DNA of 64,000 nt, taken from Rhodeus uyekii. Lineage: Eukaryota; Chordata; Actinopteri; Cypriniformes; Acheilognathidae. Below, one piece after another: positions 59,712-64,000 of this stretch (the first letter of the stretch is position 1; each line of letters starts with the position of its first letter). The stretch is taken from assembly GCA_037043235.1 (NCBI GenBank), contig JAWRVZ010000063.1:582001-646000 (forward strand). Reading direction: 5' to 3'. The position numbers and the translations under genes are program-made. Under the pieces are notes generated by a model. That model worked only from the letters and a program-made list of their open reading frames with translations. It made no database searches and was not told where the DNA came from.

Positions 59712-59787
59712 TTCAACATTTTTTGAACAACCTGAGGATGACAGAAACTGACAGAGTTTTAATTTTTGGGTGAACTAATCCTTTCAG
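59712..59787. repeat. MITE end fragment
   Basis: CCTGAGGATGACAGAAACTG and TTTTGGGTGAACTAATCC. Confidence 0.6.
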
Positions 59788-59879
59788 CGTTGTCACTCAT
59801 TAACCCATTAGGTATACTAAACTAATGCTGTTCATCTCAGTCTCATAGCAGAGATAAATATCCTCTATGGTGAATTTGG

Positions 59880-60125
59880 CTCACATTTGTCTTCTGCGAA
59901 GCACACATTTTTCCATTGGGACCACGGCACTGTCAGGAGGGTCATCCATTTTCAGGATGACGGAGAGTGTCTACATCCGACCACAAACACCTTTCGGGAG
60001 ACCCTGAGGTCGGCCCGCAGCTGTGGCCCTGTCGGATCTGTCGACAACACATCATGTACACTCTCACCTTCTGTCATTCTGGGGCCCAAGCCGTGTGGCT
60101 TACCACCGGTTCATAAAATGTAGAG
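59880..60125. promoter_or_regulatory. candidate regulatory island
   Basis: Unique, CpG-containing (GAGGTCGGCCCGCAGC). A 78-codon plus frame is present but not recognised. Confidence 0.3.
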
Positions 60126-60191
60126 TAAAAATGTTGGATACATATAATGTTTAAAAACATGCTATATTTATTTACCATACGCTACTGTGTA

Positions 60192-60431
60192 TTAGTAACA
60201 ATTTACAATAAGATCCATTTGTTAACATGACCCAACATATGAAGCATTTATTAATCTTAGTATATTTAATTTCAGCATTTACTAATACAATATTAAAATC
60301 AAATGTTGCATTTGTAATTTTTTTATTTAACAGACCTGAGCTAACATGAACAGTTGAATTTGTATTAACTAACATTAACAAAGATCGCTCATTGCTTGTT
60401 AATGTTAGAACACACATTAACTAACGTTAAT
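60192..60431. repeat. DNA-transposon-like repeat (TTTACAATAAG type)
   Basis: AACAATTTACAATAAGATCC and TTAACTAACATTAACAAAG are phrases of a common fish hAT-like repeat. It abuts the fold-back element that follows. Confidence 0.5.
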
Positions 60432-60644
60432 GGTAACACAATTTTGATGATCCACTTTAGACATTCTACTAACTATAAGTAACTTTGCACCTATGTCATC
60501 TAGAAGTCATTAGATCATTAGTACATTGTCTGCTTAATATCTGCTAACATTTTTTTTTGACTGGCAATTAATGATATTTAGTTGACATATAGTTGTTATG
60601 GTTAGTAGAATGTCTAAAGTGGACCATTGAAACAAAGTGTAACC
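60432..60644. mobile_element. fold-back MITE
   Basis: Left arm CCACTTTAGACATTCTACTA pairs with right arm TAGTAGAATGTCTAAAGTGG; outer ends GGTAACAC and GTGTAACC. Confidence 0.8.
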
Positions 60645-60739
60645 ACATTAACCAATGGGACCTGTTGTAAAATTATACTGTTATATCTATCCATATTTTT
60701 ATTATACATTCAATTTTTGTACTAGTTTCAACGACAAAA

Positions 60740-61400
60740 AACACTCCATGTCAGGGTAGAACAGTTGACACCACCTTTGAGAAATGTTCCAACATTAAAA
60801 CACCAAAGATTTCATTGAACAGATTATCTACAAATAAGCCCTTGTCCCACTGCCATCTGCCCCGATTGATCCCATTTGAGACCAGTGTCACTCTCTCAAG
60901 GGTCTGGCCCTTTAACCTCTTCTCCATAATGTCCAGAAAGACATCAGCTCGACTCCTAACGAGAAGGTCCATCCTTCCAGCCGCAGGGCACTGATATGTC
61001 TCATTAAGTATGCTTAGTTTGTAACGTTACACTAAGCTGCTTTGCTGCATATACCTGTAATTTCCTCTCCTTTCGGCTCGAGGGTGTCTCTGCATCCCGC
61101 AACCAGAGTGGAGGGAGGCTGGGCAGAGTGACTGAATGGAGCCATATTGTGCGAGCTAAAGCCAGAGCAGAGCCATAAACCGGGCGACAATATAGCCAGC
61201 GCCTAATTGTTCAGTTTAACGCCTGCCGATTACTGAAGCCTGTAAAGTCAGGCGTTTCTCCCCCTCTCCTTCAGACCACACAGTGCGTGTTCGGCAAATC
61301 AGCAAATGCGCCTTTGCTGTTTCTCATTTTACAAGTAGAGGAGGAGAAGGAGACTCTGAGGACGCCTCGATTCATTTAGGCAAGGTAATAAACACTAGCA
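60740..61400. promoter_or_regulatory. candidate regulatory island with hairpin
   Basis: Repeat-free. Contains the perfect 8-bp inverted repeat AACGCCTG (61218-61225) / CAGGCGTT (61249-61256). Left part holds a 73-codon minus-strand ORF (60751-60972). Confidence 0.3.
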
Positions 61401-61556
61401 ACTGAAGACCTTAATTGAACATTCATGTGGATTGGTTGTGAATAATTGTTTTGTTGTTGGAGAACATTAGCACCTTGTTCTGACATTCAGACACATTTCT
61501 AATAGCCATTGAGCATTCGGCACCTACACTTGATTTTTACTGACCTTGTGTCATGT

Positions 61557-61615
61557 TCAGTTCAATTCAAGTTTATTTGTATATCACTTATTGTTTCAAA
61601 GCAGCATGTTCAGAG
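61557..61615. repeat. short copy of CAAGTCAAGTCA repeat
   Basis: CAGTTCAATTCAAGTTTATT and TTGTTTCAAAGCAGCATG. Confidence 0.5.
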
Positions 61616-61989
61616 TTAGTCAAAAATGAGTGTGTATTCAGTTAAGAAGAATATTATGGATGTAAGGCAATGACTAAAGCTTGTGGTTGTAGTGATTATG
61701 ATAAAAGGATATTATATGACAGTTTTGTATGTCCATCCAAATTTGGCAACTATATAACATTTTGTAAATATACTCACTCATAATATACTTCGTTTTATGT
61801 ACGCAGTGCTATGTTAACAGTACATGTGCTCCTTGGGAAATTAACCTGTAATCCAGGTGTTGCTAACGCCATTTTTCAGGCAGCAGAGTTTGCAAAGCAT
61901 CACAAGATGAGACATGCCGTTAAATTACCTCATGTCTCAAAGCACATAACATTACAACAATAGTGAACATAAGCAACATAAAGAGCTCG

Positions 61990-62760
61990 GACCTGTGTCA
62001 TCTGACTGCTGCAGATTAATTTCACCGTTGATAGGGTTGCCGTTGAAATGCATAAATTCAAGCTCCGGGTAATACGTCATGAGATTCTATCTCTTCCAAA
62101 TTACAGCAGTTATGGTGTGAACATAGCAGAAGCTCGTTGTTTTGGTTCAGGAAGAACGGTAAAAGGCGGCTACTGTTTGGCTACTGTTTGTTTGGAACCC
62201 ACAGTTACTGACGTCTGTCTGACTCTCCATGAAACTCACTGATGATGTGTGAGCAGGTGTGCGGAGGTATGGAAATACAGAAGGCAGAACAGGCAGACAG
62301 AACACCGTATCATTGCATTCAGACTAGATGAACATTTCATGGTCCTACACCTTCCACAAATGAGATATATACACATATAAATACATTTAGACCACTTAAT
62401 TTAGTTATTTCTCTTAGGATAATTACACAAAAATTGTAAATAAAATAAAAAATTCTAAATTCATACAATTTTATTTGTAACAAATCACAAATCTGCCTTT
62501 AACCATATATTTGATTACAAATTGTATCATACCAACATGAGTTCCTCATGAAAGATGAATATTTGTAGGCCAACCCCCAGAAACACTTCCGATTCCATCG
62601 TCCTGAAGTCAGTGGGTTTCTGGTTAAATGCTCGAAATAATGTCTGTCGTTAATAGAAGCTCAATATATTTTCCTTTATTCTATACCTATCTAAAATACA
62701 CCCGGAAGAAAAACTTTTGAAACTTATTTTGAAAAAGGTAGTAAATAAATTGTGGTAAAA
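61990..62760. other. no gene seen
   Basis: Unique to AT-rich sequence, one 64-codon frame at 62048-62242 without recognisable features. Confidence 0.4.
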
Positions 62761-62769
62761 TGGGACTAC

Positions 62770-63125
62770 TGTCATACACTGTGGAGCGTGTGCCATGCGG
62801 AGAAGGACTCGGAAGCAGCGGGATAAACTGAAACACTCCTTGTTCAGAAAACGCAAAACAAAAGACTGAAAGCAAACCAAAACGGCACTTAACAGTGCAA
62901 ACTCGAAACACGGAGCACGGCATCCACACACGAGCAACATCCACAAGGTAACGTTAACAAGAGACAAAGACATGGGAACACAGGAAGGCATATATGAACA
63001 AACATGGGATTATGAACAGTTGACGAGACTTGGGCAGTGATTAGACACAGATGGGAGCGTGCAGGACCTGGAAGATACATAAAGGAACCCGGATAGGACA
63101 GGCGCGACGAGACAAGGCTGTGACA
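62770..63125 (-). mobile_element. solo LTR with 5-bp target duplication
   Basis: On minus it runs from TGTCACAGCC to GTATGACA (TG...CA ends), 356 bp. It is flanked by ACTAC on both sides (62765-62769 and 63126-63130), the 5-bp duplication expected for an LTR retrotransposon. No internal coding region: a solo LTR left by recombination between the two LTRs. Confidence 0.85.
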
Positions 63126-63130
63126 ACTAC

Positions 63131-64000
63131 CGATTTTGTGGGTCAGGGACATTAAACAACATCCCACACAAGCAGGAAAACTTATCTACTCACTAGTCTG
63201 CCGCACTCTTGCAGAATACTCTAACTCAAACGCTCAGGGAAAATGCTTTTGAATAAAAACTGACTACTGTTCATAGACCATGTTTATCTTTTTACATCTG
63301 CCAATTAGATTTAGACTTCAAAATTCATAAAAGGAGTTTTTATTTGTGAAGATTATCGAGATCGAGAAAACCTTTGAACTTTTGTTGGGCACAAAGTTTA
63401 TTTTCTGGAATAATCTAAAAGCCTAAAAGCCAATGGAATAATCCCTTGAGTTTTTGTCAAGGAAACCAGGGTGATGCTGACTTCTGGGATGGCCCACAAA
63501 AATACGTCATCACTGAAGCACTCAATTATGTCCCCGGCTCAAACCTACCAAGCAATAAGTGATCAATCATCATTAGATACTAAAAGTGAGTTTCATTCCA
63601 CAATTCCTCACATTTCAATGCAAAGACAAGCAGCTGAAGGACCACTCTGTTTGCGCAGCTCAAATGTCATCCATATTTGCTCTTCGATAAGCAGCTGAAT
63701 CCATACTGAACACAATGGCGCTCGCATCACCAATGGACCTATGGTCTTTTTTGTTCCTATTTCCCAATGCCTTTCCCAAGAAACAAAGGAGTTTCGTGAG
63801 AGAAAGTAGTATTATGATTTGGAGAGGAATTTCTTGGGGTTAAGGTTTATCGAAGAGGTTTTCAAATGTAATTTTGGTTTGGTAAACTGAAGAACAGGAG
63901 CTGCCATTGATGTGAATACGTCTTGTCCAGAAGCCTGTGGTAATTTGCAGGATGTATTGTGCTGAGGTCCTCAGCCCTGGCTTGGAGGAGCTCTCATTAA
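63131..64000. other. no gene seen
   Basis: Ordinary unique sequence to the window end; the 75-codon frame at 63471-63698 is unremarkable. Confidence 0.4.

Overview
This is vertebrate nuclear DNA, almost certainly from a teleost fish and probably a cyprinid-like one. The evidence is split, intron-rich coding sequence, tRNA-derived SINEs with the fish-type tail (TTTGGATAAAAGCGTCTGC), Tc1-like and pogo/Tigger-like DNA transposons, several fish-type MITEs, and many CA/TA microsatellites. No bacterial or viral gene organisation is present.

The left quarter (about 0.9-20.3 kb) holds one recognisable gene on the minus strand, an orthologue of NSD1, a histone H3 lysine-36 methyltransferase. I resolved 22 coding exons (18006 down to 2049). 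All their phases join and together encode 1892 residues in the order PWWP1, a long exon with the nuclear-receptor-interaction region, PHD1-3, PHD4, PWWP2, AWS, SET, post-SET, PHD5/C5HCH. Matching motifs, including the C-terminal PHD5/C5HCH block, separate it from NSD2 and NSD3. Whether it is the a or b fish paralogue cannot be told here. The C-terminal tail is far shorter than in mammalian NSD1, and the N-terminus has an unresolved second reading frame. Introns carry Tc1 relics, a 621-bp pogo/Tigger-like element with perfect terminal repeats, and a nested transposon that fills about 90% of one intron.

Around 20.1-21.4 kb lies a CpG-rich promoter region. It offers a likely 5' noncoding exon for nsd1 and, on the opposite strand, a short candidate coding exon that could start a divergent transcript.

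From about 21.4 kb to the right end I find no convincing protein-coding gene. The AT-rich background is dotted with mobile-element remnants: SINEs, pogo/Tigger-like MITEs, fold-back elements, a solo LTR with intact target-site duplication. It also has a 31-bp minisatellite of about 19 copies and long microsatellites. Between these lie repeat-poor, more GC-rich islands of 200-900 bp that look like candidate distal regulatory elements. The layout suggests a gene desert or a very large intron. No new enzymatic or defence system is visible.
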